Assembly (NCBI GenBank): GCA_930990665.1
Contig: CAKNQN010000002.1
Coordinates: 62,001 to 126,000, forward strand
Direction: 5' to 3'
Source: an uncultured Clostridia bacterium
GTDB lineage: Bacteria; Bacillota; Clostridia; Christensenellales; Borkfalkiaceae
Length of the DNA: 64,000 bases
Both the position numbers and the translations under genes were made by a program. The notes beneath the pieces are model-generated. The model did not search any database, was not told where the DNA came from, and saw only the letters and a program-made list of their open reading frames with translations. Positions 58,001 through 64,000 of this stretch are shown piece by piece (the stretch's first letter is position 1; each line of letters opens with the position of its first letter).

Positions 58001-59646
58001 ACAGCAAGGGCAGAGGCGCTTCGGCGATCTTTCAGGCGCTGTACAGCACCATCGAAAACTGCTGTATCGACATGAATCGGAGCGACGTCAAGCAAAATCA
58101 CGGACCCAGCATACGCAGCGATACCTATTTTGCATACAACGTCGTGACCGGTACGGGACAGCGGGATGTGTGGTCCAACGACGGAGAGGCGCTTCTGATC
58201 GAACCGGCGGGAACCCAGCCTGCGCACGGGAAAATCCTGTTCGCCGAAGGCAGGACGTTTACGGTCGATTATTGGGGCGGCAGCGGAAAGATCGACGGGG
58301 ATTCCGGACTCTTGTACAACCGGTTTGCCATCACGATCATCGAGGGACGCGGAGCGGGGCAGACGCGCTATATCGATTATGACCCTGTGAATGCTTTCGG
58401 AACCGAGTACAGATTGCAGGACGGGGAGAGGGATTGGGATGTGCTGCCCGATTCCAGCAGTGTCTTCGTGATCGACCAGCTGGTCAAACATATCACCGTG
58501 CTTGACAACCGTTTCAGCGACTGCAAATGCGGGATCGTGGTCTATTTTTGCGGCAACGACGTCCTTGTCAAGGACAATCAGATGACAGACGCGGGCGGCA
58601 TCACGGTCACGTCGCTGTCGAACGGGCTGGGCCTCTCATCCAAAATTTACACGACCTATCGCATCACGATCGACGGAAATACGATCTCGGGCGTTGCGCC
58701 CAAGTACAACGCGGGCGAAAGCGAAGACATGATCGGCGGGATCATCGTGCAGATCTGCCGCTCCGGGGATGAAAGCGTCATGCTGGCCCAGGGATTGACC
58801 ATACGCGGAAATCATCTGTACGATCTTATCCCCGACGTGCATTGCGAGAGTCAGACAAAATACAGGACGGGCATCATCGTCTACTGCAACGGATTCAAGA
58901 ACGGATCGGGTGTTGCCGGCGACGGAAGATACATCGTCATCGAAAGCAATGAGATCCGTGACAGCGAATGGGGCATCTATTGCGAGGACCTGGTGGAAGG
59001 CATCGTGATCAGAAACAATTCGATCAGCGGGCTTACCCTGACGGATGAACCGGTACAGATCTGCAATCCGACCGATCTGCGTCTGTCCGCCGTGCAAGAA
59101 ATATTTGTCGGCGGGGAGAAGAGCGGATACAGCGGCGAATATTCCTATCAGGAAATCCTGCCCGCCCTGCCGGACGATGACGGCAGGATCCTCGTCGGAT
59201 ATTCCCTGCTCGAAAACTACCGGGGCGGCGAGCTGATCACAAATGCCCTGCCGCAAAATGCAGTCCTGTACGCAGTTTTCGGCTACAAGGTCGTTCTGAA
59301 TCTCAATTATGTCAAAGACGACGGCAGCTGTGCGGGGGAATACGGAAGTTTTAACGCCGTCGGCGGCGGAGACGTTTCGGCAGAGCTCGAATCGCTCGGC
59401 GAGCCGTTCAGAAAAGGGTACGATTTCGTCGGCTGGTACTCCGATATCGGGTGTACCCACACCTTTCAGGCGGAATCGGGTGTTTCCGGAAATACCGTGC
59501 TCTATGCAAAGTGGGATGACGGGTCGGAGCCTCTTCCCGAAAAAGGGCCCGATGCCCTTCTCATATGGAGCGTATCGGGCGGCGGGGCGATCGCGGCTGC
59601 GGCGGTCATTGTTACGGCCTTTGCCATAAAGAAGAAAAAACATTGA
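55030..59646 (+). CDS. Giant surface-anchored beta-helix protein, probable polysaccharide lyase/hydrolase
   Basis: 1538 residues; GGAGAGGAG precedes the ATG. An N-terminal signal/anchor helix (5-25) is followed by a sandwich module (about 30-275, ending A-I-F-F-D-E-Y), an FnIII-like domain (about 282-365, with L-S-W and E-Y-E-Y-C-L), two Ig/IPT-like domains (about 385-660, with S-P-V-L-F-S-V-T and I-R-P-N-D-T-V-T-V-T-G-N), and a right-handed beta-helix (about 817-1350; V-V-Y-F-P-E-G-I-Y and repeated I-x-I-x-x-N rungs) as in pectate lyases and GH28-like proteins. An InlB-like segment (about 1418-1497, Y-D-F-V-G-W-Y) and a C-terminal helix with K-K-K-K-H (about 1508-1538) follow. Catalytic residues are not identifiable by eye. 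Confidence 0.85.
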   Translation: MARKAKIYLIAILLLLFVATLPFTFALYVRGENVAEGESQAFFLNEDRGAKGVWYTGENGLKENASSRIYGKQGAILLFHWAYENGQPYKNVADLNDFNDNSANVTPPYAKPHYTEYPSWIDAGNITADINGYGDAPHGYWNDKQNTIEQTAASVRNGQGGEKRLLPINPDAQNIMHTACLFTRDDVNFRMIVNDDRWHRVTAYVGSLYDHETGIYNTTKVSVCDTEGNVLSSYIVDDSNKGSYVSFAVKGSYILHVDTDGNFCASLNAIFFDEYSENAGLGTSGLSLSRQTAKEIDLSWQNSSEESVTGIYRKEVSEPDSQWKKIAETEPGVNRYTDADTSVGKEYEYCLSSGTVLHEKNDYYGFPTVSDTNWFNLPQAGDKKTIATADYRPSYIRSEQASYFGEKGDTFTFGVRLSREGTEGEEPFPQVRVCFKLDGDSLYNEVDAATEANVDVNIGDAVTDEQGYAQISWNAYFASEMYLVAYIEEQPDPEHPNDAGYDACSVRVSLNVSEPDDGSSPVLFSVTDEIRPNDTVTVTGNFLSPDDSFLVAYAPNAGCAAGEFDQENPPESVKYLTLSDMSVSDMYYETGIAFVFPAEERAGVYDLWVRNQYGWSNGLTINAARPLYLDQEAAYAGLPVQLVGRNLYLSSFGAGSGGSQPSDLKIKLVRVGDVAGADDGIRENYTLTVANGGIDVSLRYSSAESYTGENIYASNPYKVTFIIPQVRNCGTFAVYVSNFGENFVALEESQTLIIYERKAQNWDTAVFGSLTANDHIGNDPLDLRVYWAQDLNYTNVVTMQPNGVPTDVPQAGEKHAPSVIAMNNAIQNAINQVSASGGGVVYFPEGIYCFYQVELLENVMLVGAGTDKTVFLCDDVYGEFMVYATRYGKVNNLGVARVTVQDRNPAMSIAGRYFVWGEETKNRDEVPSRNVFMTDVVMDLDKQRVDGCGDALPMIITVNNIVLQNIHIDGGGNPYVTGYKYLRVENFYFKNSKGRGASAIFQALYSTIENCCIDMNRSDVKQNHGPSIRSDTYFAYNVVTGTGQRDVWSNDGEALLIEPAGTQPAHGKILFAEGRTFTVDYWGGSGKIDGDSGLLYNRFAITIIEGRGAGQTRYIDYDPVNAFGTEYRLQDGERDWDVLPDSSSVFVIDQLVKHITVLDNRFSDCKCGIVVYFCGNDVLVKDNQMTDAGGITVTSLSNGLGLSSKIYTTYRITIDGNTISGVAPKYNAGESEDMIGGIIVQICRSGDESVMLAQGLTIRGNHLYDLIPDVHCESQTKYRTGIIVYCNGFKNGSGVAGDGRYIVIESNEIRDSEWGIYCEDLVEGIVIRNNSISGLTLTDEPVQICNPTDLRLSAVQEIFVGGEKSGYSGEYSYQEILPALPDDDGRILVGYSLLENYRGGELITNALPQNAVLYAVFGYKVVLNLNYVKDDGSCAGEYGSFNAVGGGDVSAELESLGEPFRKGYDFVGWYSDIGCTHTFQAESGVSGNTVLYAKWDDGSEPLPEKGPDALLIWSVSGGGAIAAAAVIVTAFAIKKKKH

Positions 59647-59667
59647 AATATGAAGGAAAAAAATGGG

Positions 59668-59692
59668 TTTGCGCATAAGCGTCCGGCGCAAA
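59668..59692 (+). other. Hairpin between the two giant-protein genes
   Basis: TTTGCGC / GCGCAAA arms with an 11-nt loop, no T-run; possibly an mRNA processing or attenuation site in the 80-nt gap. Confidence 0.45.
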
Positions 59693-59726
59693 AACGGTGA
59701 GTTCAAATCTGTTTGAAGGGGGTTCT

Positions 59727-62546
59727 ATGATGAAAAAACGCACAAAGTTTTATTGGTTGGTTCTGATCGTTGTCTGCGGATTGTTCGCGGTATTTTCCGG
59801 AATATCCGCGGCGGCCGAGACGCAGCCGTCTGTCAGCGCGGAATTTGTCGGCACCGATCTTTCCACCGGTCCCGATTGGGAAAGCCGGTACGGATATGCG
59901 GGATATGTGGTGACGGCCGCCAACGAACTGAACAAACAGTATCCGACCATCTATCGCAATTTTTATTCGGATATGTACAAAGAGAAGGGGAACGACGGAA
60001 GAGACCCTCTTTTTCCCGAAACGGCGCAGGAGGCCGTTCACGCGGACGGAACTGTCTACTATGATTACGAGACGCGCGACTACGGCCTGGACAGCACCGC
60101 GGTCATATCCAAATGGGGCGTTACGGCAGCGCAGTGGGGGAACAGCTCCGTCGAGTCGAACAACAGCGCGCCGTACATTCCCGATTCGCAGGAGAATACC
60201 TGTTCGAACGTCAGCTACGGAGGCGGCGGCGACAGGCGCGGAACGTCGGTGTTTTTTACGCTCACGACTGAGGAAGAGATCTATGTGACCGTGTACATTT
60301 ACGACTTTGTCACCAACGGCGTGGAAGTGGATATCTTCAATTCGGAGATCTCCGTAAACGGAAAGACCGTTTCCAAAAGCAACTTGGGCACCCCTCTTAC
60401 CGAAATGGTAACGGTCGTGCCGACGGACAACGTGGCTTACGTCACCTATAAACTGAAAGGGGCGGGAAAATACCAGATTGCGGCTTCCCGCGTGCAGGGG
60501 AGCAACGGCCAGCCGGCGATCCTCGCTTTCTTCTTTGACAAGTCGCGTACCGTTTCCGCCGAGCATGTCCGCACCGACTATGCCCAGGCCAACGACTGGC
60601 AGAGCGCCTATGGCAAGAACGGCTATGTCGTCCTTGCGGGAGATTCCGAAAATTCGCAGTATCCTTCCCTCAAACGGGATTTTTATTCCGACCTGTATAC
60701 CGATACGGGCAACGACGGGACCCTTCCCATCTCCGCGCAGACAGAACAGGAACTCGTTTCGCGGAACGGCGTGATCTACTACGATTATTCTTCCCGTACC
60801 TACGGACTGGACGATTCCGCTCCCATCAAAAAATGGGGCATCACGGCGAGCATGTGGCAGACGCAGGAGGGAGGCAATGTCCTGGCACCCTATATCCCCG
60901 GAACGCAGCAGGATTCCCAGCTCCAGCTTGTGGGCGGGTACGGCGAACGGAAAGGGACAACTTTGTTTTTTACATTGCGCAGCGACAGTGCGGTCTATGT
61001 TACTCTCTATGTCTACAACAGCTGGACCAGTGCCTATGACCAGGCGATCCGCATCGACCTGTTCAATTCCATGACGGAGATCGAAAATCAGACGGGCGAT
61101 ATGGGAGTTTTCGGTGACCCGATCTGCGACACGGTGAGCGTCACGCCCGATCCGCAAACGGGGATCGTCTATGTCACCTACCGCCTGCAGGGCGCCGGGA
61201 GATACCAGTTTGTCACTTCGCGGGGGGATGGGAACGAGAACGGAAATCCGACCATCGCCGCATTTTTCTTCGACGAAGAGATGCCCGCTTTGCAGCGGGA
61301 AGCGATCGAGATCGACTATCAGCTGGACGGCGGTCTCAACAATCCCGCCAACCCCGCCCGTATTTTCAGCGGCACGGCCATCCGCCTTTCTGACGCGTCA
61401 AAAGAGTACAGCGATTTCGAAGGTTGGTACAAAGATCCCGATTTCCTCGAAGAGGCGGACGAGATCCGCTACGATGCGCTTGAGGGCGGGTCCGTCAAGG
61501 TCTATGCCAGGTTTGTTTCGTGGCAGAAGCACAGTATCGTTTATGTGCTCGACGGGGGCGTAAACGCGGCCGAAAACCCTTCGGAATTTTATGAAAAAGT
61601 CGGGGTCGGCACGCTCTACGACGCGAGCAAAGAGCATCATATCTTCGAAGGGTGGTATGCCGATGAAAATTTCAACGAAAAAGTGAGCGGCATACCCGCC
61701 GATACTGCCGCAGACGTCCGGCTTTACGCGAAGTTCACCATGCTGAACAGGGCGCAGATCTTCTATGAGCTGAACGGCGGAACCAATTCTTTGCAGAACC
61801 CCGATTATATCTATCAGACCGAGGAGGCGATCACGCTCGCTCCGGCAGAAAAGAGCGGCGCGAACTTCATCGGCTGGTTCTACGATGAAAACTTTGAACA
61901 GGAGGCGATTTCGATCATCTTCACGTCGGAGGAGCCCGTTCATCTGTACGCCAAATTTGAAGAGATCCCTCAGGTTTATAAGGTTTCTTACCTGCTGGAC
62001 GGCGGAAACAACAGCGCGTCCAATCCCGAAGAATACACCGCCGGAAAGAGCTACACCCTGTATCCGGCCGAAAAGGAAGGATATACCTTTACGGGCTGGT
62101 ACTCGGACGAGGCGCTGACGCAGAAGGTGACGGAGATCTCTTCGGAAGATACGGGAGACCTCGTGCTGTATGCCGCCTTCGAAAAGATCGTCGTCCGCAG
62201 CAAGATCATCTACTTTTTGGACGGGGGTACCCAGCCCGAAAGCAATCCCGATTATTATACGGAAGGGGAAGAAGTGACGCTGCAGGATGCCGAAAAAGAG
62301 GGGTATATCTTTGAAGGTTGGTACAGGGACAGCAGCTTCACCCAAAAGATCACCAAGATCACCAAAGAAGACAAGGGAGATCTCGAATTGTATGCAAAAT
62401 TTACCGAGGTCGTCTCTCCAGAAAGCGGTTGCGGCGGATGCCTGTCCAAGGGCGGAAATATCATTCTCTTCGCCGTTGTATCCGTCGCGGCTTGTCTCGC
62501 GGTATATGGGTTCAGAAAACATGAAAGAAAAGACGGAAAAGGATAA
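59727..62546 (+). CDS. Surface protein with two sandwich modules and five InlB-like repeats
   Basis: 939 residues from ATG 59727 (GGGGG upstream; a second ATG follows at once). Signal peptide 1-38 (cleavage near A-A-A-E). Two tandem modules of about 235 residues follow (41-271 and 277-515): T-G-P-D-W-E-S-R-Y-G-Y-A-G-Y-V and A-N-D-W-Q-S-A-Y-G-K-N-G-Y-V starts, both ending A-F-F-F-D. Five InlB/Listeria-Bacteroides-type repeats of about 70 residues (528-893) each carry L-D-G-G/L-N-G-G, F-x-G-W and L-Y-A-K-F. After a Cys/Gly stretch (G-C-G-G-C) there is a C-terminal helix (909-928) with a charged tail instead of LPXTG. Likely an adhesin or glycan-binding protein. Confidence 0.85.
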   Translation: MMKKRTKFYWLVLIVVCGLFAVFSGISAAAETQPSVSAEFVGTDLSTGPDWESRYGYAGYVVTAANELNKQYPTIYRNFYSDMYKEKGNDGRDPLFPETAQEAVHADGTVYYDYETRDYGLDSTAVISKWGVTAAQWGNSSVESNNSAPYIPDSQENTCSNVSYGGGGDRRGTSVFFTLTTEEEIYVTVYIYDFVTNGVEVDIFNSEISVNGKTVSKSNLGTPLTEMVTVVPTDNVAYVTYKLKGAGKYQIAASRVQGSNGQPAILAFFFDKSRTVSAEHVRTDYAQANDWQSAYGKNGYVVLAGDSENSQYPSLKRDFYSDLYTDTGNDGTLPISAQTEQELVSRNGVIYYDYSSRTYGLDDSAPIKKWGITASMWQTQEGGNVLAPYIPGTQQDSQLQLVGGYGERKGTTLFFTLRSDSAVYVTLYVYNSWTSAYDQAIRIDLFNSMTEIENQTGDMGVFGDPICDTVSVTPDPQTGIVYVTYRLQGAGRYQFVTSRGDGNENGNPTIAAFFFDEEMPALQREAIEIDYQLDGGLNNPANPARIFSGTAIRLSDASKEYSDFEGWYKDPDFLEEADEIRYDALEGGSVKVYARFVSWQKHSIVYVLDGGVNAAENPSEFYEKVGVGTLYDASKEHHIFEGWYADENFNEKVSGIPADTAADVRLYAKFTMLNRAQIFYELNGGTNSLQNPDYIYQTEEAITLAPAEKSGANFIGWFYDENFEQEAISIIFTSEEPVHLYAKFEEIPQVYKVSYLLDGGNNSASNPEEYTAGKSYTLYPAEKEGYTFTGWYSDEALTQKVTEISSEDTGDLVLYAAFEKIVVRSKIIYFLDGGTQPESNPDYYTEGEEVTLQDAEKEGYIFEGWYRDSSFTQKITKITKEDKGDLELYAKFTEVVSPESGCGGCLSKGGNIILFAVVSVAACLAVYGFRKHERKDGKG

Positions 62547-63330
62547 ATGCGATTTCGGGGATTACCCTTACAGCGAAAGAGCATTCAAGCAGACAGACGG
62601 GAAATCTCTCAAACTCTATGTCTTTGAACCCGCCGCGGAGCCGATCTCGTGCATCGTATGCATCCACGGCGGGGGATGGCACGCCGATTATCCCATGCGT
62701 TTTTTCAGACATTGCGGATATTTCGCGCGCAGGGGTGCTCTCGCCGTGAGTGTGGATTACAGAAGCATCGGCGAACACACGGACGTGCGTGACCTTCTAT
62801 CCGATTGCCTGGATGCTGTCAGGTTCATACAAGAGAATTACGGGAATTACAGGACGGCCGTTCTGGGAGAGTCGGCCGGCGGGTACATGGCGGCCTGCAT
62901 CGGCAATCAGACGATCATCGGCCGGCTGGACCCGCTCTTCCGCCTTCCCGCGCTGATCGTCGATTACAACGGTATCGTGGACCTGAAAGGCAAGTGGAGC
63001 TACGGTCTTATCCGAAAAGCAGGCGATAAGGAGAGCGCGGAAGAGCTGCGGAAACTGTGGTCGCCTGTCGATCAGGTTTCCTGCCGCGACAGCGAAGTCC
63101 TGTGCTTTCACGGCGATGCGGACACGATCGTCGAGCTGTCGGATTCGGCGGCGTTTGTGAGAAATCTTACGCAAAAAGGGGTCAAAGCCCGGCTCGAAGT
63201 GGTGCCCGGCGCCGAACACTCGTTTATTTTATTCGACTATCTTTACCCGAATTCCCGCGTGTTCGAAAGGCTGGAACAGCTCGGGGCGGCGCTCTGCGGA
63301 AAAGGATTTCTCAAAAGCACGGCGCAGTAA
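62521..63330 (+). CDS. Alpha/beta-hydrolase, esterase/deacetylase of the glycan locus
   Basis: 269 residues. The ATG at 62521 overlaps the previous gene by 26 nt, and there is no good ribosome binding site; translation is probably coupled, and an ATG at 62506 is an alternative. The oxyanion loop is H-G-G-G-W near 49-53, the nucleophile is S118 in G-E-S-A-G-G, the acid Asp is in F-H-G-D-A-D near 202, and His in G-A-E-H-S-F near 232. Family resemblance is to BD-FAE/esterase_lipase-type carbohydrate esterases. No signal peptide, so it would act on imported, acylated oligosaccharides. Confidence 0.88.
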   Translation: MKEKTEKDKCDFGDYPYSERAFKQTDGKSLKLYVFEPAAEPISCIVCIHGGGWHADYPMRFFRHCGYFARRGALAVSVDYRSIGEHTDVRDLLSDCLDAVRFIQENYGNYRTAVLGESAGGYMAACIGNQTIIGRLDPLFRLPALIVDYNGIVDLKGKWSYGLIRKAGDKESAEELRKLWSPVDQVSCRDSEVLCFHGDADTIVELSDSAAFVRNLTQKGVKARLEVVPGAEHSFILFDYLYPNSRVFERLEQLGAALCGKGFLKSTAQ

Positions 63331-63359
63331 ACAGAAAACAAAAGGCAAGGGTCCTGGTT

Positions 63360-64000
63360 ATGATCGATCATTTTCTCCATCTGAAGGGCAGAGTGGAAGG
63401 CGCAGTGAAGCGATTGCGCCTTCTTTCGGTCGTTTCAAGACAAGCCGTAAACGATATCCGTATCCTGCACTGCGATTATAAATCCGGTTCCGATCTGCCT
63501 GACGTCCAGTCGGCGGGGCAGCCCTTTGCAAGCGGCGATCTCTGGGGCGGGCAGGCGGACGATCATTTTTGGTTCTACTTTGAAAAGCGGGCCGAAAGTT
63601 TGCCGGACGGCACGCAGCTGTATCTGGAACTTTCTACGCAGCTGGAAGATTGCTGGGAAAAGACAAAGCCCCAGTTTCTCGTATACGTGAACGGCTGTAT
63701 TGCCCAGGGTGCAGACAGCAACCATACGCTCATCGCCCTCGATGCGGATAAGCCGAACAAGATCCATGTATACGCCTATACAGGCACGCATTTTGAGAAG
63801 AAGATCAATCTCTTCGCAAATTATGTCGTCGTAAACAAAGAAACCAACCGTCTGTATTACAATTTGAAAGTCCCCCTCGGCGTGCTGGAATATTCCTATG
63901 AAAATACCGGGGAATACTACGATACGCTGCAATTTCTGAATGATACCGTCAGCAAGATCGATTTCGAGGAACGGAGCGAAACTTTTGAAAGTTCGGTCAA
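63360..64000 (+). CDS. GH38 alpha-mannosidase, N-terminal part (cut by window end)
   Basis: The first 213 codons are present. L-K-G-R-V-E-G-A-V-K-R near the start, then F-A-S-G-D-L-W-G-G-Q-A-D-D-H-F-W-F-Y, then P-Q-F-L-V-Y-V-N-G-C-I-A-Q-G and N-H-T-L-I match the N-terminal beta-domain of bacterial GH38 alpha-mannosidases. The catalytic domain lies beyond the window. Cytoplasmic (no signal), hence acting on imported mannose-containing oligosaccharides; it is the strongest clue to the substrate of the locus. Confidence 0.82.
   Translation, partial: MIDHFLHLKGRVEGAVKRLRLLSVVSRQAVNDIRILHCDYKSGSDLPDVQSAGQPFASGDLWGGQADDHFWFYFEKRAESLPDGTQLYLELSTQLEDCWEKTKPQFLVYVNGCIAQGADSNHTLIALDADKPNKIHVYAYTGTHFEKKINLFANYVVVNKETNRLYYNLKVPLGVLEYSYENTGEYYDTLQFLNDTVSKIDFEERSETFESSV

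Overview
The window is one GC-rich, gene-dense bacterial chromosome segment, most likely from a member of the class Clostridia (Bacillota), possibly an uncultured gut lineage. The evidence is SigA promoters with TTGNNN / 17 nt / TATAAT spacing, strong GGAGG ribosome binding sites, a lysine riboswitch with terminator ahead of asd-dapA-dapB, a YlmC/YmxH-type sporulation protein, a YerC/YecD TrpR-like protein, LplABC-type sugar uptake genes and an iorAB/PaaK aromatic 2-oxoacid module. I cannot name a genus.

Layout. 1-5.8 kb: tail of an unknown gene, a Nudix hydrolase, a Cys-rich small membrane protein, then a pantothenate-type ECF S-component with coaX and hom, and a RimK-like ATP-grasp ligase. 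6-8.6 kb: polar amino-acid ABC importer 1. 8.7-15.4 kb: free-standing CBM9-like protein, ferritin, a two-gene exporter, a YlmC/YmxH protein, an esterase and a two-domain glycosyltransferase-like protein whose second domain has lost its DXD motif. 15.4-16.4 kb: tRNA-Leu followed by an AT-rich prophage scar with a recombinase tail, a P-loop fragment and a frameshifted holin. 16.5-21.8 kb (minus strand): ECF sigma factor with its membrane anti-sigma candidate, then asd-dapA-dapB under a lysine riboswitch.

21.9-27.5 kb: operon of a DUF624-like membrane protein, a methyltransferase, hslO, a TPR protein and a helical-repeat protein. 27.5-28.2 kb: a GC-rich short-repeat array and tRNA-Pro. 28.3-35.4 kb: protein tyrosine phosphatase, AEC transporter, mgtE with a duplicated N domain (minus), aminotransferase, histidine phosphatase, rhamnose mutarotase and a MATE exporter. 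35.8-38.5 kb: amino-acid ABC importer 2 plus a YerC-like regulator. 38.6-44.4 kb: paaK-iorA-iorB-paaK-ACT, an arylpyruvate-to-arylacetate energy module. 44.7-49.7 kb: GH13 enzyme, second MATE exporter and a sodium:solute symporter.

49.9-64 kb is a glycan-utilisation locus. A minus-strand AraC regulator, possibly leaderless, faces a plus-strand series: two LplB/LplC-type permeases, a large lipoprotein solute-binding protein, a 1538-residue membrane-anchored beta-helix protein, a 939-residue protein with two copies of a sandwich module and five InlB-like repeats, an alpha/beta-hydrolase esterase and the start of a GH38 alpha-mannosidase. A module with a Y-G-x-x-G start and an FFD end recurs once in the first giant protein and twice in the second. 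This locus is the best candidate for a poorly described system. A second theme is the number of unrelated short-repeat arrays confined to intergenic DNA.
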